Source: Sipunculus nudus (taxonomy: Eukaryota > Annelida > Sipuncula > Golfingiida > Sipunculidae). Taken from it: DNA of 64,000 nt. Position numbers and translations under genes: made by a program. The notes beneath the pieces were generated by a model. That model saw only the letters and a list, made by a program, of their open reading frames with translations. It ran no database searches and was not told the DNA's origin. Below are positions 49,801-62,535 of this stretch, piece by piece. The DNA lies in NCBI GenBank assembly GCA_026874595.1, contig CM049315.1, positions 5,332,664-5,396,663 of the forward strand, written 5' to 3'. The stretch's first letter is position 1. Each line of letters opens with the position of its first letter.

Positions 49801-52800
49801 ATGACAGCCTGGCCTGCTTCTCCTGGATCCTATGGCAGCCCGGCTTGCCTCTACTAGATCCTATGGCAGCCCGGCTTACCTCTACTGGATCCTATGGCAG
49901 CCCGGCCTGCCTCTACTAGATCCTATGGCAGCCCTGCTTGCCTCTACTGGATCCTATGGCAGCCCGGCTTGCCTCTACTAGATCCTATGGCAGCCCTGCT
50001 TGCCTATACTGGATCCTATGGCAGCCCTGCTTGCCTCTACTAGATCCTATGGCAGCCCGGCCTGCCTCTACTAGATCCTATGGCAGCCCGGCTTGCCTCT
50101 ACTAGATCCTATGGCAGCCCTGCTTGCCTCTACTAGATCCTTTGGCAGCCCGGCTTGCCTCTACTAGATCGTATGGCAGCCCGGCTTGCCTCTACTAGAT
50201 CCTATGGCAGCCCTGCTTGCCTCTACTAGATCCTATGGCAGCCCGGCTTGCCTCTACTAGATCCTATGGCAGCCCGGTTTGCCTCTACTAGATCCTATGG
50301 CAGCCCGCCTTGCCTCTACTGGATCCTAAGGCAGCCCGGCTTGCCTCTACTGGATCCTATGGCAGCCCGGCTTCCCACAAATGGATCCTATGGCAGCCCG
50401 GCTAGGCTCTACTAGATCCTATGGCAGCTTGTCTCTACTAGATACTATGGCAGCCTAGCTTGCCTCTACTAGATCCTATGGCAGCCCGGCTTGCCTCTAC
50501 TGGATCCTATGGCAGCCCGGCTTGGCTCTACTAGATCCTATGGCAGCTTGTCTCTACTAGATACTATGGCAGCCTAGCTTGCCTCTACTAGATCCTAAGG
50601 CAGCCCGGCTTGCCTCTACTAGAACTTATGGCAGCCTAGCTTGTCTCTACTAGATACTATGGCAGCTTGTCTCTACTAGATACTATGGCAGCCTAGCTTG
50701 CCTCTACTAGATCCTATGGCAGCCCGGATTGCCTCTACTAGATCCTGTGGCAGCCCGGCTTGGTTCTACTAGATCCTAAGGCAGCAAGGGCTGCCTCTAC
50801 TAGATCCTATGGCAGCCCGGCTTGCCTCTACTAGATCCTAAGGCAGCCTGGCTTGCCACTACTAGGTCCTATGGCAGCCCGGCTTGCCTCTACTAGATAC
50901 TATGGCAGCCCGGCTTGCCTCTACTAGATCCTATGGCAGCCCTGCTTGCCTCTACTAGATCCTATGGCAGCCCTGCTTGCCTCTACTAGTTCCTATGGCA
51001 GCCCGGCTTGCCTCTACTAGATCCTATGGCAGCCCGGCTTGCCTCTGCTAGATCCTATGGCAACCCGGCTTCCCTCTACTAGATCGTATGGCAGCCCGGC
51101 TTGCCTCTACTAGATCCTATGGCAGCCCGGCTTGCCTCTACTGGATCCTAAGGCAGCCCGGCTTGCCTCTAGTGGATCCTATGGCAGCCCGGCTTCCCTC
51201 AAATGGATCCTATGGCAGCCCGGCTTGGCTCTACTAGATCCTATGGCAGCTTGTCTCTACTAGATCCTATGGCAGCCCGGCTTGTCTCTACTGGATCCTT
51301 TGGCAGCCCGGCTTCTATTAGATCCTATGGCAGCTTGTCTCTACTGGATCCTATGGCAGCCCAGCTTTTCTCTACTGGATCTATGGCAGCCCAGCTTGTC
51401 TCTACTGGATCCTATGACAGCCCGGCTTGCCTCTACTGGATCCTATGGCAGCCCGGCTTGCCTCTACTGGATCCTATGGCAGCCCGGCTTGCCTCTCCTG
51501 GATCCTATGGCAGCCCGGCTTCCCACAAATGGATCCTATGGCAGCCCGGCTAGGCTCTACTAGATCCTATGGCAGCTTGTCTCTACTAGATACTATGGCA
51601 GCCTAGCTTGCCTCTACTAGATCCTATGGCATCCCGGCTTGCCTCTACTGGATCCTATGGCAGCCCGGCTTGGCTCTACTAGATCCTATGGAAGCTTGTC
51701 TCTACTAGATACTATGGCAGCCTAGCTTGCCTCTACTAGATCCTTTGGCAGCCACGCTTGCCTCTACTAGAACCTATGGCAGCCTAGCTTGTCTCTACTA
51801 GATACTATGGCAGCTTGTCTCTACTAGATACTATGGCAGCCTAGCTTGCCTCTACTAGATCCTATGGCAGCCCGGATTGCCTCTACTAGATCCTGTGGCA
51901 GCCCGGCTTGGTTCTACTAGATCCTAAGGCAGCAAGGGCTGCCTCTACTAGATCCTATGGCAGCCCGGCTTGCCTCTACTAGATCCTAAGGCAGCCTGGC
52001 TTGCCACTACTAGGTCCTATGGCAGCCCGGCTTGCCTCTACTAGATACTATGGCAGCCCGGCTTGCCTCTACTAGATCCTATGGCAGCCCTGCTTGCCTC
52101 TACTAGATCCTATGGCAGCCCTGCTTGCCTCTACTAGTTCCTATGGCACCCCGGCTTGCCTCTACTAGATCCTATGGCAGCCCGGCTTGCCTCTACTAGA
52201 TCCTATGGCAGCCCAACTTTTCCTACTATATCCTATGGCAGCCCGGCTTGCCTCTTCTAGATCATATGGCAGCCCTGCTTGCCTCTACTAGATCCTATGG
52301 CAGCCCTGCTTGCCTCTACTAGATCCTATGGCAGCCCGGCCTGCCTCTACTAGATCCTATGGCAGCCCGGCTTGCCTCTACTAGATCCTATGGCAGCCCT
52401 GCTTGCCTCTACTAGATCCTTTGGCAGCCCGGCTTGCCTCTACTAGATCGTATGGCAGCCCGGCTTGCCTCTACTAGATCCTATGGCAGCCCTGCTTGCC
52501 TCTACTAGATCCTATGGCAGCCCGGCTTGCCTCTACTAGATCCTATGGCAGCCCGGTTTGCCTCTACTTGATCCTATGGCAGCCCGCCTTGCCTCTACTG
52601 GATCCTAAGGCAGCCCGGCTTGCCTCTACTGGATCCTATGGCAGCCCGGCTTCCCACAAATGGATCCTATGGCAGCTTGTCTCTACTAGATACTATGGCA
52701 GCCTAGCTTGCCTCTACTAGATCCTATGGCAGCCCGGCTTGCCTCTACTGGATCCTATGGCAGCCCGGCTTGGCTCTACTAGATCCTATGGCAGCTTGTC

Positions 52801-55319
52801 TCTACTAGATACTATGGCAGCCTAGCTTGCCTCTACTTGATCCTAAGGCAGCCCGGCTTGCCTCTACTAGAACCTATGGCAGCCTAGCTTGTCTCTACTA
52901 GATACTATGGCAGCTTGTCTCTACTAGATACTATGGCAGCCCGGCTTGCCTCTACTAGATCCTATGGCAGCCCTGCTTGCCTCTACTAGATCCTATGGCA
53001 GCCCTGCTTGCCTCTACTAGTTCCTATGGCAGCCCGGCTTGCCTCTACTAGATCCTATGGCAGCCCGGCTTGCCTCTACTAGATCCTATGGCAACCCGGC
53101 TTCCCTCTACTAGATCGTATGGCAGCCCGGCTTGCCTCTACTAGATCCTATGGCAGCCCTGCTTGCCTCTACTAGATCCTATGACAGCCCGGCTTGCCTC
53201 TAATAGATCCTATGGCAGCCCGGCTTGCCTCTACTGGATCCTAAGGCAGCCCGGCTTGCCTCTAGTGGATCCTATGGCAGCCCGGCTTCCCTCAAATGGA
53301 TCCTATGGCAGCCCGGCTTGGCTCTACTAGATCCTATGGCAGCTTGTCTCTACTAGATCCTATGGCAGCCCGGCTTGTCTCTACTGGATCCTTTGGCAGC
53401 CCGGCTTCTATTAGATCCTATGGCAGCTTGTCTCTACTGGATCCTATGGCAGCCCAGCTTTTCTCTACTGGATCTATGGCAGCCCAGCTTGTCTCTACTG
53501 GATCCTATGACAGCCCGGCTTGCCTCTACTGGATCCTATGGCAGCCCGGCTTGCCTCTACTGGATCCAATGGCAGCCCGGCTTGCCTCTCCTGGATCCTA
53601 TGGCAGCCCGGCTTCCCACAAATGGATCCTATGGCAGCCCGGCTAGGCTCTACTAGATCCTATGGCAGCTTGTCTCTACTAGATACTATGGCAGCCTAGC
53701 TTGCCTCTACTGGATCCTATGGCATCCCGGCTTGCCTCTACTGGATCCTATGGCAGCCCGGCTTGGCTCTACTAGATCCTATGGAAGCTTGTCTCTACTA
53801 GATACTATGGCAGCCTAGCTTGCCTCTACTAGATCCTTTGGCAGCCCGGCTTGCCTCTACTAGAACCTATGGCAGCCTAGCTTGTCTCTACTAGATACTA
53901 TGGCAGCTTGTCTCTACTAGATACTATGGCAGCCTAGCTTGCCTCTACTAGATCCTATGGCAGCCCGGATTGCCTCTACTAGATCCTGTGGCAGCCCGGC
54001 TTGGTTCTACTAGATCCTAAGGCAGCAAGGGCTGCCTCTACTAGATCCTATGGCAGCCCGGCTTGCCTCTACTAGATCCTAAGGCAGCCTGGCTTGCCAC
54101 TACTAGGTCCTATGGCAGCCCGGCTTGCCTCTACTAGATACTATGGCAGCCCGGCTTGCCTCTACTAGATCCTATGGCAGCCCTGCTTGCCTCTACTAGA
54201 TCCTATGGCAGCCCTGCTTGCCTCTACTAGTTCCTATGGCAGCCCGGCTTGCCTCTACTAGATCCTATGGCAGCCCGGCTTGCCTCTACTAGATCCTATG
54301 GCAACCCGGCTTCCCTCTACTAGATCGTATGGCAGCCCGGCTTGCCTCTACTAGATCCTATGGCAGCCCTGCTTGCCTCTACTAGATCCTATGGCAGCCC
54401 GGCTTGCCTCTAATAGATCCTATGGCAGCCCGGCTTGCCTCTACTGGATCCTAAGGCAGCCCGGCTTGCCTCTAGTGGATCCTATGGCAGCCCGGCTTCC
54501 CTCAAATGGATCCTATGGCAGCCCGGCTTGGCTCTACTAGATCCTATGGCAGCTTGTCTCTACTAGATACTATGGCAGCCTAGCTTGCCTCTACTAGATC
54601 CTATGGCAGCCCGGCTTGTCTCTACTGGATCCTTTGGTAGCCCGGCTTCTATTAGATCCTATGGCAGCTTGTCTCTACTGGATCCTATGGCAGCCCAGCT
54701 TTTCTCTACTGGATCTATGGCAGCCCAGCTTGTCTCTACTGGATCCTATGACAGCCCGGCTTGCCTCTACTGGATCCTATGGCAGCCCGGCTTGCCTCTA
54801 CTGGATCCTATGGCAGCCCGGCTTGCCTCTCCTGGATCCTATGGCAGCCCGGCATGCCTCTACCCGATCCTATGGCAGCCCGGCTTGCCTCTACTGGATC
54901 CTATGGCAGCCCGACTTGGCTCTACTAGATCCTATGACAGCTTGTCTCTACTAGATACTATGGCAGCCTAGCTTGCCTCTACTAGATCCTATGGCAGCCC
55001 GGCTTGTCTCTACTGGATCCTTTGGCAGCCCGGATTCTATTAGATCCTGTGGCAGCTTGTCTCTACTGGATCCTATGGCAACCCAGCTTGTCTCTACTGG
55101 ATCCTATGGCAGCCCAGCTTGTCTCTGCTGGATCCTATGGCAGCCCGGCTTGCCTCTACTAGATACTATGGCAGCTCGGCTTGCCTCTACTGGATCCTAT
55201 GGCAGCCCGGCTTGCCTCTACTAGATCCTATGGCAGCCCAGCTTATCTCTACTGGATCCTATGGCAGCCCGGCTTGCCTCTACTAGATCCTATGGCAGCC
55301 CGGCTTGTCTCTACTGGAT
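46821..55319. repeat. Heterogeneous block of the 31-bp array with BamHI-type and short units
   Basis: Units here differ from the rest of the array. TACTGGATCC (BamHI-type) and AGATACTATGG units are frequent. GGATAATATGG occurs at about 46,964-48,050, and 26-bp units reading GGCAGCTTGTCTC occur from about 48.7 kb. A module beginning TTGCCACTACCAG and continuing through CCCAACTTTCC and GAAGCCCGG or a close variant recurs at 46,641, 47,353, 48,344 and 49,691 (spacing 712, 991 and 1,347 bp). A 2,093-bp displacement links about 51.1-52.2 kb with 53.2-54.3 kb. Copies inside this block are shorter and more rearranged than elsewhere. Confidence 0.7.
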
Positions 55320-58300
55320 TCTATGGCAGCCCGGCTTGTCTCTACTAGATCCTAAGGCAGCCTTGCTTGCCTCTACTAGATCCTATGGCAGCCCGGCTTG
55401 CCTCTACTAGATCTTATGGCAGCCCGGCTTGCTTCTACTAGATCCTATGGCAGCCCGGCTTGCCTCCACTAGATCCTATGGCAGCCATGCTTGCCTCTAC
55501 TAGATCCTATGGCAGCCCGACTTGTCTCTACTAGATCCTATGGCAGCCCGGCCTGCCTCTACTAGATACTATGGCAGCCCGGCTTGCCTCTACTAGATCT
55601 TATGGCACCCGGCTTGCCTCTTCTATATCCTATGGCAGCCTACCTTGCCTCTACTAGATCCTATGGCAGCCCGGCTTGCCTCTATTAGATCCTATAGCAG
55701 CCCGGCTTGCCTCTACTAGATCCTATGGCAGCCCGGCTTGCCTCTACTAGATCGTATGGAAGCCCGGCTTGCCTCAACTTGATCCTATGGCAGCTCGGCT
55801 TGCCTCTACTGGATCCTATGGCAGCCCAGCTTGTCTCTACTAGATACTATGGCAGCCCGGCTTGCCTCTACTAGATTCTATGGCAGCCTAGCTTGCCTGT
55901 ACTAGATCCTATGGCAGCCCGGGCTACCTCTACTAGATCCTTTGGCAGCCCGGCTTGCCTCTACTAGATCCTATGGCAGCCCGGCTTGCCTCTACTAGAT
56001 CCTAAGGCAGCCTTGCTTGCATCTACTAGATCATATGGCAGCCCGGCTTGCCTCTACTAGATCCTGTGGCAGCCCGGCTTGCCTCTACTAGATCCTACGG
56101 CAGCCCGACTTGTCTCTACTAGATACTATGGCAGCCCGGCTTGCCTCTACTAGATCTTATGGCACCCGGCTTGCCTCTAATACATCCTATGGCAGCCCGG
56201 CCTGCCTCTACTGGATCCTATGGCAGCCCGGCATGCTTCTACTAGATCCTATGGCAGCCCGGCTTGCCTCTACTAGATCCTAAGGCAGCCTTGCTTGCAT
56301 CTACTAGATCCTATGGCAGCCCGGCTTGCCTCTACTAGATCCTGTGGCAGCCCGCTTTCTTCTACTATATCCTATGGCAGCCCGGCTTCCCTCCACTAGA
56401 TCCTATGGCAGCCCGGCTTGCCTCTACTAGATCCTATGGCAGTCCGACTTGTCTCTACTAGATCCTATGGCAGCCCGGCTTTCTTCTACTAGATCCTATG
56501 GCAGCCCGGCTTGCCTCCACTAGATGCTATGGCAGCTATGCTTGCCTCTACTAGATCCTATGGCAGCCCGACTTGTCTCTACTAGATCCTATGGCAGCCC
56601 GGCCTGCCTCTACTAGATACTATGGCAGCCCGGCTTGCCTCTACTAGATCTTATGGCACCCGGCTTGCCTCTACTATATCCTATGGCAGCCTACCTTGCC
56701 TCTACTAGATCCTATGGCAGCCCGGCTTCCCTCTATTAGATCCTATAGCAGCCCGGCTTGCCTCTACTAGATCCTATGACAGCCCGGCTTGCCTCTACTA
56801 GATCGTATGGAAGCCCGGCTTGCCTCAACTTGATCCTATGGCAGCCCGGCTTGCCTCTACTGGATCCTATGGCAGCCCAGTTTTTCTCTACTAGATACTA
56901 TGGCAGCCCGGCTTGCCTCTACTAGATTCTATGGCAGCCTAGCTTGCCTATACTAGATCCTATGGCAGCCCGGGCTACCTCTACTAGATCCTATGGCAGC
57001 CCGGCTTGCCTCTACTAGATCCTATGGCAGCCCGGTTTGCCTCCACTAGATCTTATGGCTCCCGGCTTTCCTCTACTATATCCTATGGCAGCCCGGCCTG
57101 CCTCTACTGGATCCTATGACAGCCTGGCCTGCTTCTCCTAGATCCTATGGCAGCCCGGGCTACCTCTACTAGATCCTATGGCAGCCCGGCTTGCCTCTAC
57201 TAGATCCTATGGCAGCCCGGCTTGCCTCTACTAGATCCTAAGGCAGCCTTGCTTGCATCTACTAGATCATATGGCAGCCCGGCTTGCCTCTACTAGATCC
57301 TGTGGCAGCCCGGTTTTCTTCTACTAGATCCTATGGCAGCCCGGCTTCCCTCTACTAGATCCTATGGCAGCCCGGCTTGTCTCTACTAGATCCTATGGCA
57401 GCCCGGCTTGCCTCTACTAGATCCTATGGCAGCCCGGCTTGCCTCTACTAGATCTTAAGGCACCCGGCTTGCCTCTACTATATCCTATGGCAGCCCGGCC
57501 TGCCTCTACTGGATCCTATGGCAGGCCGGCTTGTCTCTACTAGATCCTATGGCAGCCCGGCTTGCCTCTACTAGATCCTATGGCAGCCCGGCTTGCCTCT
57601 ACTAGATCCTATGGCAGCCCGGCTTGCCTCCACAAGATCCTATGGCAGCCCGGCTTGCCTCCACAAGATCCTATGGCAGCCCAGCTTGCCTCCACTAGAT
57701 CCTATGGCAGCCCGACTTGTACCTTCTGGATCCTATGGCAGCCCGGCTTGCCTCTACTAGATCCTATGGCAGCCCGGCTTGCCTCTACTAGATCTTAAGG
57801 CACCCGGCTTGCCTCTACTATATCCTATGGCAGCCCGGCCTGCCTCTACTGGATCCTATGGCAGCCCGGCCTGCCTCTACTGGATCCTAGGGCAGCCCGG
57901 CTTGCTTCTACTAGATCCTATGGCAGCCCGGCTAACCTCTACTGGATCCTATGGCAGCAAGGACTGCCTCTACTAGATCCTATGGCAGCCCTGCTTGCCT
58001 CTACTAGATCCTATGGCAGCCCTGCTTGCCTCTACTAGTTCCTATGGCAGCCATGCTTGCCTCTACTAGATCCTATGGCAGCCCGGCTTGCTTCTACTAG
58101 ATCCTAAGGCAGCAAGGGCTGCCTCTACTAGATCCTATGGCAGCCCGGCTTGTCTCTACTAGATCCTAAGGCAGCCTTGCTTGCCTCTACTAGATCCTAT
58201 GGCAGCCCGGCTTGCCTCTACTAGATCTTATGGCAGCCCGGCTTGCTTCTACTAGATCCTATGGCAGCCCGGCTTGCCTCCACTAGATCCTATGGCTGCC

Positions 58301-61300
58301 CGGCTTGCCTCTACTAGATCCTATGGCAGCCCTGATTGCCTCTACTAGATCCTATGGCAGCCCGGCTTGTCTCCACTAGATCTTAAGGCACCCGGCTTCC
58401 CTCCACTAAATCCTATGGCAGCCCGACTTGTACCTACTAGATCCTATGGCAGCCCGGCTTGCCTCTACTAGCTCCTATGGCAGCCCTGCTTGCCTCCACA
58501 AGATCCTATGGCAGCCCGGCTTGCCTCCACAAGATCCTATGGCATCCCAGCTTGCCTCCACTAGATCCTATGGCAGCCCGACTTGTACCTACTAGATCCT
58601 ATGGCAGCCCGGCTTGCCTCCACAAGATCCTATGGCAGCCCGGCTTGCCTCCACAAGATCCTATGGCATCCCAGCTTGTCTCCACTAGATCCTATGGCAG
58701 CCCGACTTGTACCTACTAGATCCTATGGCAGCCCAGCTTGCCTCTACTAGATCTTAAGGCACCCGGCTTCCCTCCACTAAATCCTATGGCAGCCCGACTT
58801 GTACCTACTAGATCCTATGGCAGCCCGGCTTGCCTCTACTAGATCCTATGGCAGCCCGGCTTGCCTCCACAAGATCCTATGGCAGCCCGGCTTGCCTCCA
58901 CAAGATCCTATGGCAGCCCAGCTTGCCTCCACTAGATCCTATGGCAGCCCGACTTGTACCTACTAGATCCTATGGCAGCCCGGCTTGTACCTACTAGATC
59001 CTATGGCAGCCCGGCTTGCCTCTACCAGATCCTATGACAGCCCGGCTTGCCTCTACTAGATCCTATGGCAGCCCGGCTAGCCTCTACTAGATCCTATGGC
59101 AGCCCGGCTTGCCTCTACTAGATCCTATGGCAGCCCGGCCTGCCTCTACTGGATCCTATGGCAGCCCGGCTTGTCTCTACTAGATCCTATGGCAGCCCGG
59201 CTTGCCTCTACTAGATCCTATGGCAGCCCGGCCTGCTTCTACTGGATCCTATGGCAGCCCGGCTTGTCTCTACTAGATCCTATGGCAGCCCGGCTTGCCT
59301 CTACTAGATCCTATGGCAGCCCGGCTTGCCTCTACTAGATCTTAAGGCACCCGGCTTGCCTCTACTATATCCTATTACAGCCCGGCCTGCCTCTACTGGA
59401 TCCTATGGCAGGCCGGCTTGTCTCTACTAGATCCTATGGCAGCCCGGCTTGCCTCTACTAGATCCTATGGCAGCCCGGCTTGCCTCTACTAGATCCTATG
59501 GCAGCCCGGCTTGCCTCCACAAGATCCTATGGCAGCCCGGCTTGCCTCCACAAGATCCTATGGCAGCCCAGCTTGCCTCCACTAGATCCTATGGCAGCCC
59601 GACTTGTACCTTCTGGATCCTATGGCAGCCCGGCTTGCCTCTACTAGATCCTATGGCAGCCCGGCTTGCCTCTACTAGATCTTAAGGCACCCGGCTTGCC
59701 TCTACTATATCCTATGGCAGCCCGGCCTGCCTCTACTGGATCCTATGGCAGCCCGGCCTGCCTCTACTGGATCCTATGGCAGCCCGGCTTGCTTCTACTA
59801 GATCCTATGGCAGCCCGGCTAACCTCTACTGGATCCTATGGCAGCAAGGCCTGCCTCTACTAGATCCTATGGCAGCCCTGCTTGCCTCTACTAGATCCTC
59901 TGGCAGCCCTGCTTGCCTCTACTAGTTCCTATGGCAGCCATGCTTGCCTCTACTAGATCCTATGGCAGCCCGGCTTGCTTCTACTAGATCCTAAGGCAGC
60001 AAGGGCTGCCTCTACTAGATCCTATGGCAGCCCGGCTTGTCTCTACTAGATCCTAAGGCAGCCTTGCTTGCCTCTACTAGATCCTATGGCAGCCCGGCTT
60101 GCCTCTACTAGATCTTATGGCAGCCCGGCTTGCTTCTACTAGATCCTATGGCAGCCCGGCTTGCCTCCACTAGATCCTATGGCAGCCATGCTTGCCTCTA
60201 CTAGATCCTATGGCAGCCCGACTTGTCTCTACTAGATCCTATGGCAGCCCGGCCTGCCTCTACTAGATACTATGGCAGCCCGGCTTGCCTCTACTAGATC
60301 TTATGGCACCCGGCTTGCCTCTTCTATATCCTATGGCAGCCTACCTTGCCTCTACTAGATCCTATGGCAGCCCGGCTTGCCTCTATTAGATCCTATAGCA
60401 GCCCGGCTTGCCTCTACTAGATCCTATGGCAGCCCGGCTTGCCTCTACTAGATCGTATGGAAGCCCGGCTTGCCTCTACTGGATCCTATGGCAGCCCAGC
60501 TTGTCTGTACTAGATACTATGGCAGCCCGGCTTGCCTCTACTAGATTCTATGGCAGCCTAGCTTGCCTGTACTAGATCCTATGGCAGCCCGGGCTACCTC
60601 TACTAGATCCTATGGCAGCCCGGCTTGCCTCTACTAGATCCTATGGCAGCCCGGCTTGCCTCTACTAGATCCTAAGGCAGCCTTGCTTGCATCTACTAGA
60701 TCATATGGCAGCCCGGCTTGCCTCTACTAGATCCTGTGGCAGCCCGGCTTGCCTCTACTAGATCCTACGGCAGCCCGACTTGTCTCTACTAGATACTATG
60801 GCAGCCCGGCTTGCCTCTACTAGATCTTATGGCACCCGGCTTGCCTCTAATACATCCTATGGCAGCCCGGCCTGCCTCTACTGGATCCTATGGCAGCCCG
60901 GCATGCTTCTACTAGATCCTATGGCAGCCCGGCTTGCCTCTACTAGATCCTAAGGCAGCCTTGCTTGCATCTACTAGATCCTATGGCAGCCCGGCTTGCC
61001 TCTACTAGATCCTGTGGCAGCCCGCTTTCTTCTACTATATCCTATGGCAGCCCGGCTTCCCTCCACTAGATCCTATGGCAGCCCGGCTTGCCTCTACTAG
61101 ATCCTATGGCAGTCCGACTTGTCTCTACTAGATCCTATGGCAGCCCGGCTTTCTTCTACTAGATCCTATGGCAGCCCGGCTTGCCTCCACTAGATGCTAT
61201 GGCAGCTATGCTTGCCTCTACTAGATCCTATGGCAGCCCGACTTGTCTCTACTAGATCCTATGGCAGCCCGGCCTGCCTCTACTAGATACTATGGCAGCC

Positions 61301-62535
61301 CGGCTTGCCTCTACTAGATCTTATGGCACCCGGCTTGCCTCTACTATATCCTATGGCAGCCTACCTTGCCTCTACTAGATCCTATGGCAGCCCGGCTTCC
61401 CTCTATTAGATCCTATAGCAGCCCGGCTTGCCTCTACTAGATCCTATGACAGCCCGGCTTGCCTCTACTAGATCGTATGGAAGCCCGGCTTGCCTCAACT
61501 TGATCCTATGGCAGCCCGGCTTGCCTCTACTGGATCCTATGGCAGCCCAGTTTGTCTCTACTAGATACTATGGCAGCCCGGCTTGCCTCTACTAGATTCT
61601 ATGGCAGCCTAGCTTGCCTATACTAGATCCTATGGCAGCCCGGGCTACCTCTACTAGATCCTATGGCAGCCCGGCTTGCCTCTACTAGATCCTATGGCAG
61701 CCCGGTTTGCCTCCACTAGATCTTATGGCTCCCGGCTTTCCTCTACTATATCCTATGGCAGCCCGGCCTGCCTCTACTGGATCCTATGACAGCCTGGCCT
61801 GCTTCTCCTAGATCCTATGGCAGCCCGGGCTACCTCTACTAGATCCTATGGCAGCCCGGCTTGCCTCTACTAGATCCTATGGCAGCCCGGCTTGCCTCTA
61901 CTAGATCCTAAGGCAGCCTTGCTTGCATCTACTAGATCATATGGCAGCCCGGCTTGCCTCTACTAGATCCTGTGGCAGCCCGGTTTTCTTCTACTAGATC
62001 CTATGGCAGCCCGGCTTCCCTCCACTAAATCCTATGGCAGCCCGGCTTGCCTCTACTAGATCCTATGGCAGCCCGACTTGTCTCTACTAGATCCTATGGC
62101 AGCCCGGCCTGCCTCTACTAGATACTATGGCAGCCCGGCTTGCCTCTACTAGATCTTATGGCACCCGGCTTGCCTCTACTACATCCTATGGCAGCCCGGC
62201 CTGCCTTTACTGGATCCTATGGCAGCCCGGCCTGCTTCTACTAGATCCTATGGCAGCCCGGCTTGCCTCTACTAGATCCTAAGGCAGCCTTGCTTGCATC
62301 TACTAGATCCTATGGCAGCCCGGCTTGCCTCTACTAGATCCTATGGCAGCCCGGCTTGCCACTACCAGATCTTATGGCACCCGGCCTGCCTCTACTAGGT
62401 CCTATGGCAGCCCAACTTTCCTCTACTATATCCTATGGAAGCCCGGCTTGCCTCTTCTAGATCCTGTGGCAGCCCTGCTTGCCTCTACTAGATCCTATGG
62501 CAGCCCAGCTTGTCTCTACTGGATCCTATGGCAGC
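55320..62535. repeat. Second copy of the 39.8-46.8 kb segment (15,499-bp displacement)
   Basis: From 55,320 the array matches 39,821 onward at displacement 15,499 bp through 60,187 (versus 44,688). Differences I noted are at 56,884 (T for G), 58,170 (G for A), 58,472 (C for A), 59,079 (A for T) and 59,237 (T for C). Thereafter the displacement becomes 15,715 bp: this copy keeps the 247 bp missing at 44.69 kb and lacks one 31-bp unit near 60,475 (247 - 31 = 216 = 15,715 - 15,499). The TTGCCACTACCAG module at 62,356 corresponds to that at 46,641. The match ends near 62,535. Confidence 0.82.
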
